Shown here: piece by piece, positions 49,287-57,619 of the stretch
Layout of the letters: every line of letters begins with the position of its first letter
Position numbering within the stretch: position 1 is the stretch's first letter
Source of the DNA: Pseudomonas luteola NBRC 103146
GTDB taxonomy: Bacteria > Pseudomonadota > Gammaproteobacteria > Pseudomonadales > Pseudomonadaceae
Reading direction: 5' to 3'
Length of the DNA: 64,000 bases
NCBI RefSeq assembly: GCF_002091675.1
Contig: NZ_BDAE01000019.1
Location: 32,187-96,186 of the forward strand
Made by a program: the position numbers and the translations under genes
The notes under the pieces: generated by a model
Seen by the model: only the letters and a program-made list of their open reading frames with translations
Told to the model about the DNA's origin: nothing
The model's database searches: none

Positions 49287-50594
49287 ATGTGGTTGGCTCA
49301 GGAAGTGATTCGTCGCAAGCGTGACGGCTTGGTACTGGAGCGCTCGGATATCAAGCATTTCGTTGCAGGAATAACGGACGGAACCCTCAGCGAAGGCCAG
49401 ATCGCGGCATTCGCCATGGCTGTTTTTCTCAAAGGCATGACAGTCGATGAACGCATTTCCCTTACGACTGCCATGCGCGATTCGGGACAAACGCTCTCCT
49501 GGAGCCTGCCCGGTCCTGTAGTCGACAAGCACTCCACCGGCGGTGTGGGTGATGTGGTAAGCCTCGTTCTTGCGCCATTGCTGGCAGCTTGTGGCTGTTA
49601 CGTGCCGATGATCTCAGGTCGCGGCTTGGGCCATACCGGCGGTACGCTGGACAAGCTGGACAGTATTCCCGGTTATAACTGCCAGCCATCACCTGAGCAG
49701 TTGAGGCGAGTCGTGGCTGAAGTGGGCTGTGCCATCATTGGGCAGACCGCTGACCTGGCACCGGCGGATAAACGGCTTTATGCCATTCGCGATGTGACCG
49801 GTACGGTTGAGTCCATTGATCTTATTACCGGGTCGATTCTGGCCAAGAAGCTGGCGGCAGGACTGGATGTTCTGGTCATGGACGTCAAGACGGGTAACGG
49901 TGCCTTCATGGCAGAGACTAGCCAGGCGCAAGCGCTAGCACAGAGCATTGTCGCGGTAGCCAACGGGGCAGGTGTCAAAACGCGGGCATTGGTTACCGAT
50001 ATGAACCAGCCGCTGGCACGCAGTGCGGGAAACTCGCTGGAAGTGGCTGAGGCTATCGCGCTTCTCAAAGGCGAGATCCGTAGTCAGCGACTTTGGGAGG
50101 TAACAATGGCCTTGGCTGCACAGGCCCTGGTTTTGGCAGGGCAGGCCAATACAACAGTCCAGGCCCATGAACAATTGCTCGGGGTCTGGAGAGACGGTTC
50201 CGCCCTAGAGTGTTTCGCTCGTATGGTGGCCGCGCTGGGCGGCCCGGTTAACCTGACCAAAGCACCGGAGCGGTATCTACAGCAAGCGCCTGTCGTCATG
50301 CCTGTTTTCAGCGAACGACCGGGACGTGTGGTGTCCATCGATACACGTTCGGTAGGCCTGGCTGTTGTAGTCCTGGGTGGCGGTCGTCAGCACCCAGCCG
50401 ATCAAATCGATCTGTCGGTTGGTTTAAGTGAGCTGGCTTTTGTAGGCGAGGCCGTAGACGAGCAGAAACCTCTCTGCTGGGTTCATGCTGCCAATAAGGA
50501 CAAAGCCCAGGAAGCAGCTGTCTCGATCAAGCGTGCCTACCGCTTGGGAATGGAGAGCCCTGTGCCCGGCAGACTGATTCACGAGTACATCTGA
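49287..50594 (+). CDS. deoA: Thymidine phosphorylase
   Basis: DeoA splits thymidine and deoxyuridine with phosphate into base and 2-deoxyribose-1-phosphate. The 435-residue product matches the family from MWLAQEVIRRKRDGLVL, with VVDKHSTGGVGDVVSLVLAP near residue 83, the signature MISGRGLGHTGGTLDKL, and VMDVKTGNGAFM. ATG 49287 with GGAGGA upstream is preferred over a longer frame. No deoC or deoB is in view, so the fate of deoxyribose-1-phosphate is not explained here. Confidence 0.95.
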   Translation: MWLAQEVIRRKRDGLVLERSDIKHFVAGITDGTLSEGQIAAFAMAVFLKGMTVDERISLTTAMRDSGQTLSWSLPGPVVDKHSTGGVGDVVSLVLAPLLAACGCYVPMISGRGLGHTGGTLDKLDSIPGYNCQPSPEQLRRVVAEVGCAIIGQTADLAPADKRLYAIRDVTGTVESIDLITGSILAKKLAAGLDVLVMDVKTGNGAFMAETSQAQALAQSIVAVANGAGVKTRALVTDMNQPLARSAGNSLEVAEAIALLKGEIRSQRLWEVTMALAAQALVLAGQANTTVQAHEQLLGVWRDGSALECFARMVAALGGPVNLTKAPERYLQQAPVVMPVFSERPGRVVSIDTRSVGLAVVVLGGGRQHPADQIDLSVGLSELAFVGEAVDEQKPLCWVHAANKDKAQEAAVSIKRAYRLGMESPVPGRLIHEYI

Positions 50595-50642
50595 AGGCTG
50601 GATAACCAGTTACGCACTTAGAGCAGTCGCTTTTCTCCAGAC

Positions 50643-50669
50643 AAAAAAAAGACCCGGCAGAGCCGGGTC
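50643..50669 (-). terminator. PrrF terminator
   Basis: GACCCGGC (50651-50658) and GCCGGGTC (50662-50669) form a perfect 8-bp stem; on the minus strand it is followed by eight T. It could also stop read-through from cbpA. Confidence 0.93.
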
Positions 50670-50756
50670 GAAACCGTGATTAGCCTGATGAGGAGATAAC
50701 CTGAAAGGCCGACCTGCTAGTCTCTCAGTTATCAGAGCCAGTCTCGCGACCAGCTG
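50643..50756 (-). ncRNA. prrF: PrrF iron-responsive small RNA
   Basis: An RNA of about 114 bases on the minus strand, matching PrrF in length and pattern. The 5' end reads CAGCTGGTCGCGAG. The conserved target-pairing core TATCTCCTCATCAGGCTAAT lies near 50675-50698, and the 3' end is the stem GACCCGGC/GCCGGGTC followed by eight T. PrrF represses mRNAs of iron-containing proteins when iron is scarce. It lies beside cbpA exactly as in P. aeruginosa, but here as a single copy. Confidence 0.93.
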
Positions 50757-50762
50757 ATTCAA

Positions 50763-50790
50763 ATAATAGCTATTCTCATTTCTGTGTCAA
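50763..50790 (-). promoter_or_regulatory. prrF promoter with Fur-like box
   Basis: On the minus strand TTGACA (50790-50785), a 16-base spacer and TATTAT (50768-50763) predict a start at about 50756. A Fur-box-like sequence, AATAATAGCTATTCTCAT on the plus strand (about 50762-50779), overlaps the -10 and the spacer. Repression by Fur-Fe2+ would be relieved under iron starvation. Confidence 0.85.
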
Positions 50791-50797
50791 GCTATTC

Positions 50798-50816
50798 GAG
50801 AATATTTCTTATTCTC
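50798..50816 (-). promoter_or_regulatory. Second Fur-like dyad upstream of prrF
   Basis: GAGAATA-TTTCT-TATTCTC is a perfect 7-bp dyad of 19 bases, the length of a Fur box, and lies eight bases upstream of the prrF -35. With the first site it would form a two-box operator. It lies just past the cbpA stop. Confidence 0.65.
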
Positions 50817-50831
50817 AAATAGGAAGCAGGC

Positions 50832-51629
50832 TTATGATTTGAGCTGCTGGCGCAACTGCGTGACTTCCTTGTTAAGCAGATCGATGCGGCGAGCCATATT
50901 CTCAATAAGGTTGTGAGCGATACGGGGCGTGCTGTACATCAGGCTTAAAAACTGATCCTTGGGAATGATCATCACTGTGCAGGGCTCGGTCGCTACTACA
51001 GTCGCACTGCGTTTCTCCTGGGTGAAAACCGCCATGGCGCCAAAGATTTCGTCTTTGCACACATCGCCTACCTTCTGATCATTGACCCGCGCCTCGGCGT
51101 GGCCTTCGATAATAATGAAGACGTGGTCAGCCTCATCCCCCTGACGGATCAACTCTTCGCCTATGGCAAATTGCTTGAAGCCTGTGCTGGGGCGTACTTC
51201 CTGGGGCTTGAGTCGCACCAGTGCATCGGAAAGCAGCGCGTTTTGACCAATAAGGTATTGAAGCAGCAGCTCCTGGCGCTGTTCGCTGCTGTGGATATGG
51301 CGAAATACATCCGAGCGCCGGTAGGGAATGAGCGTGACGGGCTCGTCGCTTTTATAGGTGCACTCGGGAAGGTCCAGCCCTTGTCTCATGCCAACCAGGT
51401 CGCCTTCCTGCAAATAAAACAGGGGACGCCCCTCCACTAAGGCATGCACCATGCCTTTCTGTATCAAAAAAAGATGGTTGGCTGGCTCGAGCTCGCTCAA
51501 GCCATACAGGCAGTAAACAGAAATAGGCTCGCCTGAAGGGGAAAGTCCTTCGAGCAACTGCGCCGGAATACCCTGTAGACGGCTGATCAGCTGGTCGGCA
51601 TAGGTAGGCTGCTCGCCAAGGAGATACAT
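50832..51629 (-). CDS. cbpA: cAMP-binding protein CbpA-like
   Basis: A 265-residue protein with a cyclic-nucleotide-binding fold in its second half (residues about 145-245: FAIGEELIRQGDEADHVFIIIEGHAEARVNDQKVGDV, then EIFGAMAVFTQEKRSATVVATEPC). A more divergent N-terminal region has a similar plan (LFLIQKGMVHALVEGRPLFYLQEGDLVGM). The C-terminus is a coiled helix with no DNA-binding domain. The position beside prrF equals P. aeruginosa cbpA, a Vfr-controlled cAMP-binding protein. The role here is inferred by synteny. Confidence 0.8.
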   Translation of the reverse strand: MYLLGEQPTYADQLISRLQGIPAQLLEGLSPSGEPISVYCLYGLSELEPANHLFLIQKGMVHALVEGRPLFYLQEGDLVGMRQGLDLPECTYKSDEPVTLIPYRRSDVFRHIHSSEQRQELLLQYLIGQNALLSDALVRLKPQEVRPSTGFKQFAIGEELIRQGDEADHVFIIIEGHAEARVNDQKVGDVCKDEIFGAMAVFTQEKRSATVVATEPCTVMIIPKDQFLSLMYSTPRIAHNLIENMARRIDLLNKEVTQLRQQLKS

Positions 51630-51704
51630 GGCCCTGAATCCTTTATATCAGAGGTGTGAAATAGCTCGCACAATAAGCAAGCCGGTGGACGGCGTAAATC
51701 CTCA

Positions 51705-51992
51705 TCAGCGGAGCTTGTGAGCTATCTCGTGTTCCTGAGCCAAGGCTCTGGCCTGAGCGAGTAGGGCCTGCTTGTGTTGAGGTGTCAGTTCATTCCAGTG
51801 AATGTTGAGCAGAGCGCCCTCCAGGGCATAAAGCAGAACTTTCGATGTACGAAAACCGCGTGCACATACCGCCATGTAAGCTCCCGCCGAGCCCCGATTG
51901 CGCAACTCGTCTACCGTACGGATACCTACCGCATGTAACCAAAGTACTGACGTCTTGCCGAGATTCTTCAACAACAGTAAGTCATTACTCAT
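51705..51992 (-). CDS. TfoX C-terminal-domain protein
   Basis: A 95-residue protein consisting of a TfoX/Sxy C-terminal-like domain (LKNLGKTSVLWLHAVGIRTVDELRNRGSAGAYMAVCARGF), a helix-hairpin-helix-like fold. Full-length TfoX regulates competence in Vibrio and Haemophilus, but this protein lacks the N-terminal domain. Its function is unknown. It lies upstream of cbpA on the same strand. Confidence 0.82.
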   Translation of the reverse strand: MSNDLLLLKNLGKTSVLWLHAVGIRTVDELRNRGSAGAYMAVCARGFRTSKVLLYALEGALLNIHWNELTPQHKQALLAQARALAQEHEIAHKLR

Positions 51993-52107
51993 CGTGCCCT
52001 CCAGGCCCGTTTTGCCTAGTGCTCACTGAATGCACTCGCCTGAGTACCTCTTCAGTGTAGCGGTCTCTCCGGGCGCTGGAGGAGGAAACGATGTGTGGAG
52101 CCTGCAG

Positions 52108-53649
52108 TTAGTTGACCGGTAGCTTGTCTTGCATGGCCTTGACGAGCGCATCCAGGTTGGTCGGATCGGTCATGTCAACATGCCGTGTTCGGATCAATTC
52201 CTGCTCTGTCAGCGCTTCACGGCCTTGCTGCTGAGCCTGGACGACCGCCAGGGTTGCATCAGACGGGTCACGGCCTTCAGCCTGGCGCTCGGCAAGCCAC
52301 TGGGCAATCACGGTATCCGGGGCGTGGCAGTCGATAATCAGGAAGGGGACGGCTGCCGTTTCTGCCACCTGAGCAGCTGCTTCGCGCTGGGCCTGTTTCA
52401 GATAGGTTGCATCCAGTACTACCGGATAGCCGGCCTGAAGGATATCTGCCGCTAGGTGATGCAGGCGATCATAGGTTGCCTTCCCGGACTCAGCGCTATA
52501 CAGCACGTCAGGCGTAGCGTCTTGAATCAACCGCTTGCGCTCGACATCCGAGCGAATACGAATCGCGCCCAGTGCCTCCACCAGTTTGAGCGCTGCGCTG
52601 CTTTTGCCTACAGCGGATACGCCATGGGTAATGGCCAGCAGGCAGTACGGAATGGCGCAGTAACTTTCTGCCAGAGACGCATAATTGCGGTAGCGTGCCA
52701 GGATTTCAGCCTTTTGAGCCGGATCGGAGGTCTGTCCGTACTGGAAGAGGTTGACCTTGGCCCGAACCATGGCCCGGTAAGCCTTATAGAACGGCAGAAC
52801 ATGCAGCCCGTCATAATCGCCGGTCATCTCGAAATAGGCATTGATGAAGCGGCGGGCTAGCGTCTTGTGCTTGCGGTCTTCCAGGTCCATCGCCAGGAAG
52901 GCGGTATCGGCAATCACATCCGTCATACGGAAAGGCTCGTTGAACTCGATGCAGTCAAAGAGTACGACCTGTCCGTCCAGTTGGGTCACATTGGCAAGGT
53001 AGATGTCGCCATGGCATTCACGAATGAAACCCTCCGCCTTGCGCCGCTCGAACAGGGGATGCAGCCGGGCAAAATGTTCCTCTGCCCAGGCCTCCAGGTG
53101 ATCCAGTTGGGCAAGGTCTTGTGCATGCTCAAGCATCGGGCGGATCTGCTCGAAGTTCTGACGCACAGGTGCCATCACCGCATCGGGCGACCCCAGTTCG
53201 TTTGAAGCATCGACAACCGGTGCGCTCAAATGGAAGCGCGCAATCTGCTCGGCCAGTGCATCAATATGCTGCTCGGTGAGTTCGCCGCGCTTTTCAATCT
53301 CGCTTAATAGCTGACTCTGAGGAAACTCGCGCATCTTGATGGCATATTCAATAACCGGACCTTCGCCACTTATCTGGGGTGCCTCCGGACGGCCTGTAAT
53401 GGGAACGACATCCAGATACAGTCCTTTAGTCAGGCGTTGGTTGAGGCGTAGTTCCTCGCTACAGAAATGCTCTCTGGCTTTCAGGTCAGTAAAGTCAAGA
53501 AAGCCGAAGTTCACCGGCTTCTTGATCTTGTAGGCATACTCCCCTGTCAGAACAACCCAGGAAATATGCGTCTCGATAACATTGAACGCGGTAACCGGGT
53601 GCGGATAGAGGGCCGGGTTCTGCAGCGCAGCGATCAGGGTCTGACTCAC
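52108..53649 (-). CDS. Phosphotransferase/P-loop kinase fusion
   Basis: A 513-residue two-domain protein. Residues about 1-330 resemble the aminoglycoside-phosphotransferase/protein-kinase-like fold, with the catalytic loop FIRECHGDIYLANVTQLDG (H-G-D) near residue 205-223 and FDCIEFNEPFRMTDVIADTAFLAMDLE as the metal site. Residues about 340-513 form a P-loop kinase domain with Walker A GVSAVGKS and ADILQAGYPVVLDATYLK. The substrate is unknown; a resistance role should not be assumed. It is divergent from mrcB. Confidence 0.85.
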   Translation of the reverse strand: MSQTLIAALQNPALYPHPVTAFNVIETHISWVVLTGEYAYKIKKPVNFGFLDFTDLKAREHFCSEELRLNQRLTKGLYLDVVPITGRPEAPQISGEGPVIEYAIKMREFPQSQLLSEIEKRGELTEQHIDALAEQIARFHLSAPVVDASNELGSPDAVMAPVRQNFEQIRPMLEHAQDLAQLDHLEAWAEEHFARLHPLFERRKAEGFIRECHGDIYLANVTQLDGQVVLFDCIEFNEPFRMTDVIADTAFLAMDLEDRKHKTLARRFINAYFEMTGDYDGLHVLPFYKAYRAMVRAKVNLFQYGQTSDPAQKAEILARYRNYASLAESYCAIPYCLLAITHGVSAVGKSSAALKLVEALGAIRIRSDVERKRLIQDATPDVLYSAESGKATYDRLHHLAADILQAGYPVVLDATYLKQAQREAAAQVAETAAVPFLIIDCHAPDTVIAQWLAERQAEGRDPSDATLAVVQAQQQGREALTEQELIRTRHVDMTDPTNLDALVKAMQDKLPVN

Positions 53650-53752
53650 AAGCGGTCCTTAGCGTAGCCATGAAAAAGTGATCGCCATTATGGCTGCTGT
53701 GAGTGACCCTGCAAACCGCTGGCTGGCGTCTGCCCGCTAGAAGCAAAGTGCG

Positions 53753-53758
53753 TATAAT
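53753..53758 (+). promoter_or_regulatory. Possible mrcB -10 element
   Basis: TATAAT stands nine bases before the mrcB ATG. It is a perfect -10, but no good -35 is visible 17 bases upstream. If used, the mRNA would start within about two bases of the start codon, that is nearly leaderless. Confidence 0.4.
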
Positions 53759-53766
53759 GCGCCGCC

Positions 53767-56088
53767 ATGAAACGCACCCGATCCTCTCGCTCAAAAAAAC
53801 CGTCCCGCCAATTCTTCAACTGGCGCTCCCTGTCCGGCTGGGCTCTTAAATTAGGCCTGGTGGGCTTGGTCGTCCTTGCGGGATTTTCCATTTATCTCGA
53901 CGCTATCGTGCAGGAGAAATTTTCCGGCAAGCGCTGGATGGTTCCTGCCAAGGTATATGCACGGCCGCTTGAGCTGTTTACAGGGCTTAAGCTCAGCAAG
54001 GATGACTTCCTGACCGAGCTTGATGCACTAGGCTATCGCCGTGAAAAAGCCATTCAGGGGCCGGGTGACGTCTCGGTAGCAGGCTCCAGCGTCGAGCTGG
54101 ATACCCGAGGCTTTCAGTTTTACGAGGGTGAGGAACCTCCTCGCTCGATCAAGGTGAACTTCTCTGGCGATTTTGTCTCGGGGCTGAGTAGCAAGGACGG
54201 CTCGGATCTGGCCGTGGCGCGTCTTGAGCCTCTGTTGATCGGCGGAATATACCCTGCCCACAACGAAGACCGAATCCTCGTTAAGCTGGATCAGGTTCCG
54301 CCTGCACTTATCAATGGACTGGTCTCGGTCGAAGACCGTGAGTTCTGGGATCACCATGGTGTTTCGCTGAAGTCGATTGGGCGAGCAGCCTGGATCAACG
54401 TCACCACAGGGCAGTTGCGTCAGGGCGGCAGTACGCTGACTCAGCAGTTGGTCAAGAACTTCTACCTCACCAGTGAGCGCAGTCTGACGCGTAAGCTTAC
54501 CGAAGCCCTGATGGCGGTATTGCTGGAGCTGCATTACGACAAGAACGAAATCCTTCAGGCCTACCTCAATGAAGTTTTCCTGGGGCAGGATGGCACCCGC
54601 GCCATTCATGGTTTCGGTTTGGCCAGTCAGTATTTCTTTAGCCAGCCGTTGTCCGAGCTCAAACTGCACCAGGTCGCTCTGCTGGTAGGAATGGTAAAAG
54701 GACCTTCCTACTACAACCCGCGGCGTTATCCGGAGCGTGCCCTGGCTCGTCGTAACCTGGTCATCGACCTGATGGCCGAACAGGGTGCAGTCACAAAGGA
54801 AGATGCGGAAGCGGCCAAGCAGCGGCCCTTGGGAATCAGCAAGGCAGGCTCGCTGACAAACAGCTCCTATCCCGCCTTCATCGATCTGGTTAAGCGTCAG
54901 CTCCAACAAGACTACCGGGAAGAAGATTTGACTGGTGAAGGGCTGCGTATTTTCACCAGCTTCGATCCAATTCTTCAGCTCAAGGCCGAGACCTCCATGG
55001 CCGAGGCCTTGAAGCGCCTCGACGGCCGCAAGGGTGTGGAAGGCATTGAGGCGGCCATGGTGGTCACCAACCCTGAAACCGGTGAAGTTCAGGCATTGCT
55101 GGGCGGGCGTGATCCTCGCTTTGCCGGCTATAACCGGGCACTGGATGCAGTTCGGCAGGTCGGCTCCATCATCAAGCCTGCGGTATACCTGACAGCACTG
55201 GAAAGGCCGAGTCAGTACACCCTGACCACGTTCATCAAGGACGAGCCGTTCTCCGTTAAGACCGGTGATGGTCAGGTTTGGCGTCCGCAGAATTACGAAC
55301 GTGATTCCCACGGAACGATTTTCTTGTATCAGGGACTAGCTCACTCCTACAACCTGTCTACTGCCCGGCTGGGCCTGGATCTGGGCGTGCCTGAGGTGCT
55401 CAAGACCATCGAGCGTCTGGGGGTGAGTCGCTCGTTGCCGCCTTATCCTTCAACGCTTCTGGGTGCTGGTGCGTTGACTCCCATGGAAGTCGCCACCATG
55501 TATCAGACGCTGGCCAATGGCGGGTTCAATACACCGCTGCGTAGTATTCGTAGCGTTCTGGCATCTGACGGTGAGCCGCTCAAGCGTTATCCGTTCCAGA
55601 TTCAACAGCGTTTCGATCCGGGCGCTATTTATCTGACCCAATACGCGATGCAGCGTGTCGTGCGCGAGGGTACTGCTCGCTCGGTCTATAACCAGCTGCC
55701 TTCATCCTTGAATCTGGCGGGCAAGACCGGTACGACCAACGATTCACGAGACAGTTGGTTCTCGGGCTTCAGTCAGGACTTGCTTGCCGTGGTCTGGCTG
55801 GGTCGTGATGACAATGGCAAGACGCCGTTGACCGGCGCGACAGGAGCCCTGCAGGTATGGACCGGGTTCATGAAGCGTGCCAAGCCAACCTCGCTGGACC
55901 TTCCGCTGCCCGATAATGTTGTTCAGGCATGGGTTAATCCGGCCACAGGGCAGGGGACCGATCCAAGTTGCCCCGGCGCGGTCCAAATGCCCTATATTCA
56001 GGGAAGTGAGCCGCCCCCTGGGCCGGCATGTGGTGGACAGAACCCTTCCGACTCTGTCATGGACTGGGTCCGCGGTTGGTTGAATTAA
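53767..56088 (+). CDS. mrcB: Penicillin-binding protein 1B
   Basis: PBP1B is a bifunctional peptidoglycan glycosyltransferase/transpeptidase. The 773-residue product has a short basic cytoplasmic head, one membrane helix (LGLVGLVVLAGFSIYLDAIV, about residues 34-53) and a UB2H-like region. The GT51 domain carries VSVEDREFWDHHGVS and RQGGSTLTQQLVKN. The transpeptidase has Ser467 in GSIIKP, SYN near 530 and KTGT at 653. The C-terminus ends in a low-complexity Gly/Pro region. The proposed ATG 53767 is preceded very closely by TATAAT. Confidence 0.95.
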   Translation: MKRTRSSRSKKPSRQFFNWRSLSGWALKLGLVGLVVLAGFSIYLDAIVQEKFSGKRWMVPAKVYARPLELFTGLKLSKDDFLTELDALGYRREKAIQGPGDVSVAGSSVELDTRGFQFYEGEEPPRSIKVNFSGDFVSGLSSKDGSDLAVARLEPLLIGGIYPAHNEDRILVKLDQVPPALINGLVSVEDREFWDHHGVSLKSIGRAAWINVTTGQLRQGGSTLTQQLVKNFYLTSERSLTRKLTEALMAVLLELHYDKNEILQAYLNEVFLGQDGTRAIHGFGLASQYFFSQPLSELKLHQVALLVGMVKGPSYYNPRRYPERALARRNLVIDLMAEQGAVTKEDAEAAKQRPLGISKAGSLTNSSYPAFIDLVKRQLQQDYREEDLTGEGLRIFTSFDPILQLKAETSMAEALKRLDGRKGVEGIEAAMVVTNPETGEVQALLGGRDPRFAGYNRALDAVRQVGSIIKPAVYLTALERPSQYTLTTFIKDEPFSVKTGDGQVWRPQNYERDSHGTIFLYQGLAHSYNLSTARLGLDLGVPEVLKTIERLGVSRSLPPYPSTLLGAGALTPMEVATMYQTLANGGFNTPLRSIRSVLASDGEPLKRYPFQIQQRFDPGAIYLTQYAMQRVVREGTARSVYNQLPSSLNLAGKTGTTNDSRDSWFSGFSQDLLAVVWLGRDDNGKTPLTGATGALQVWTGFMKRAKPTSLDLPLPDNVVQAWVNPATGQGTDPSCPGAVQMPYIQGSEPPPGPACGGQNPSDSVMDWVRGWLN

Positions 56089-56099
56089 GAGGGTAGAAC

Positions 56100-56840
56100 G
56101 TGACTAAAGCGGTATGGGCGGCATTGGCCGCTACGGTAGTTCTGGCAGGTTGTGCCACGCCACAGCAAGGTGCTATTCCGGTTGTGGACTCAAGCACGCC
56201 TGTTTCCAATCAGGAGCTGGCGCGTAGTGACGGTCGCATGCCGACTAATTCACCGCCGCCTATGGCTGCCCAGGCGCCACAGCAGCAGGATGGCGGTGTA
56301 ACGGTGATGGTGCCCGGTGATAATCCGGCGCCCATCCAGACCTTTGCGGCAGCTCCGGCTACAGCGCCTATTTCGACGGGGCCTATAACGGTGGGACCCT
56401 CTACCGGTGCGCCAGCTGCTCAGGGGTATGACAGCTACTCAGCGCCCCAGCCGGCACCCAGCGCGCCTACGGGAATTCCTTCCGGCCGTAGCAGTGCGCT
56501 GTCGGCCGATGAGCAGCTCGATGGTCCCGTATTGGCCTTGCTGACAACAGCACAGCAACAGCAGGGCGGCGGCGACCTTAACGGAGCGTCCTCAAGCCTG
56601 GAGCGTGCCATGCGCATCGCGCCTCGCGAGCCGCAAGTGCTATATAGGCTGGCTGAAGTCCGCCTGGCCCAAGGCGATGCCGCGCAGGCTGAGCAGCTGG
56701 CTCGACGTGGACTGACGTACGCCAATGGCCGTCCTGCCCTGCAAGCCAGTCTGTGGGAATTGATCGCTCAATCGCGCGAACGCCAAGGCGATGCCGCGGG
56801 TGCGGCTACAGCACGTCAGCGTGCCAAGGTGGGTGCCTGA
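56100..56840 (+). CDS. TPR-containing lipoprotein
   Basis: A 246-residue exported lipoprotein. The signal peptide has the lipobox LAGC near residue 18 (MTKAVWAALAATVVLAGCAT), then a long Pro/Ala/Gln-rich linker. The C-terminal tetratricopeptide-like region is at residues about 140-245 (LLTTAQQQQGGGDLNGASSSLERAMRI, LYRLAEVRLAQGDAAQAEQLARRGL). The GTG start at 56100 lies 11 bases after mrcB, so it is probably in one operon with it; a helper role for PBP1B, as in LpoB/LpoP-type activators, is attractive but inferred. Confidence 0.82.
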   Translation: MTKAVWAALAATVVLAGCATPQQGAIPVVDSSTPVSNQELARSDGRMPTNSPPPMAAQAPQQQDGGVTVMVPGDNPAPIQTFAAAPATAPISTGPITVGPSTGAPAAQGYDSYSAPQPAPSAPTGIPSGRSSALSADEQLDGPVLALLTTAQQQQGGGDLNGASSSLERAMRIAPREPQVLYRLAEVRLAQGDAAQAEQLARRGLTYANGRPALQASLWELIAQSRERQGDAAGAATARQRAKVGA

Positions 56841-57166
56841 TGGATGCTCGCCTGTCTGATCTGGCGGAGCAATTGCTTCTGATCGAGCGAGAGTTGCGTG
56901 TGCTGGGGTGGTGGGAAAGCGTGCCGCCCAGCGATCAGGACCTGGCCAGCCAAGAGCCGTTCTGTGTAGACACGTTGAGCTTTGCGCAATGGCTTCAGTG
57001 GATTTTTCTACCACGGATGAAGGTCATCATTGAGTCGGACAGCGGGTTGCCTGGACGCTCAGGCATCCGCCCTATGGCGGAAGTGGTCTATCAAAACGAC
57101 ATGCGCAACGTGGCAACGCTCTTGGAGGCGCTGGGCGAGTTCGATCGTCTGATCGAACATCGCTAA
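56840..57166 (+). CDS. YqcC-family protein
   Basis: A 108-residue protein of the YqcC family (pattern LSDLAEQLLLIERELRVLGWWESVPPSDQDLASQEPFCVDTLSFAQWLQWIFLPRM). Such proteins often sit beside tRNA-modification genes such as truC, though none is visible here. The ATG begins on the last base of the upstream stop (TGATG), so translation is coupled. Function unknown. The ORF that extends 5' into the lipoprotein gene is not real. Confidence 0.78.
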   Translation: MDARLSDLAEQLLLIERELRVLGWWESVPPSDQDLASQEPFCVDTLSFAQWLQWIFLPRMKVIIESDSGLPGRSGIRPMAEVVYQNDMRNVATLLEALGEFDRLIEHR

Positions 57167-57169
57167 GGC

Positions 57170-57619
57170 TTAATTGCAGTTCTGATTGATCGAGAATTCG
57201 GCTTCGCTGATACGCTGCTGGCGTTCTTCCTCGGTAAGCCGTCTCATTTGACCCCGACCTTCTTCGACCATGACCCGAGGATTACTGCGCAGCTGTGCCA
57301 GGTTGGTTCGCGCAGCCTTGCAGTACTCCTCACGCTTCTTTTCTTGTTCTCTGACGTCTTGCTGAACCTTCTGCTCGATAGAGCGCTGTTCTGCATTGTT
57401 CACGGCGTCGCCCGTACCATTCCTGGCTCCCGGTGTGTTGGCCTGGCCTGAAAGACTGGGTGCCGGTTTTACCTTCATTTCATCTGCACTGCGGTCAGCA
57501 GGCGGTTGCGCGCTGAAGTGGGTGACGCCTTGGGCATCGACCCACTTGTAGACCTGAGCGGCGTGAACGGAGCCCATCAAGACAAAGGCACTGCTAATGG
57601 CTAAAAACGTACGCCACAT
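57170..57619 (-). CDS. DUF4124-domain exported protein
   Basis: A 149-residue exported protein with a signal peptide (MWRTFLAISSAFVLMGSVHA) and an N-terminal DUF4124 domain (AQVYKWVDAQGVTHFSAQPPADRSADEMKV). A long charged helical region rich in Gln, Glu and Arg follows, as is common in this family. The start 57619 has AAGGA upstream; a longer ORF is not supported. Function unknown. Confidence 0.8.
   Translation of the reverse strand: MWRTFLAISSAFVLMGSVHAAQVYKWVDAQGVTHFSAQPPADRSADEMKVKPAPSLSGQANTPGARNGTGDAVNNAEQRSIEQKVQQDVREQEKKREEYCKAARTNLAQLRSNPRVMVEEGRGQMRRLTEEERQQRISEAEFSINQNCN

Noticed and set aside
54028..55311. 427-residue minus-strand ORF opposite mrcB
   Set aside because: No family pattern and fully covered by the clearly recognisable PBP1B gene.
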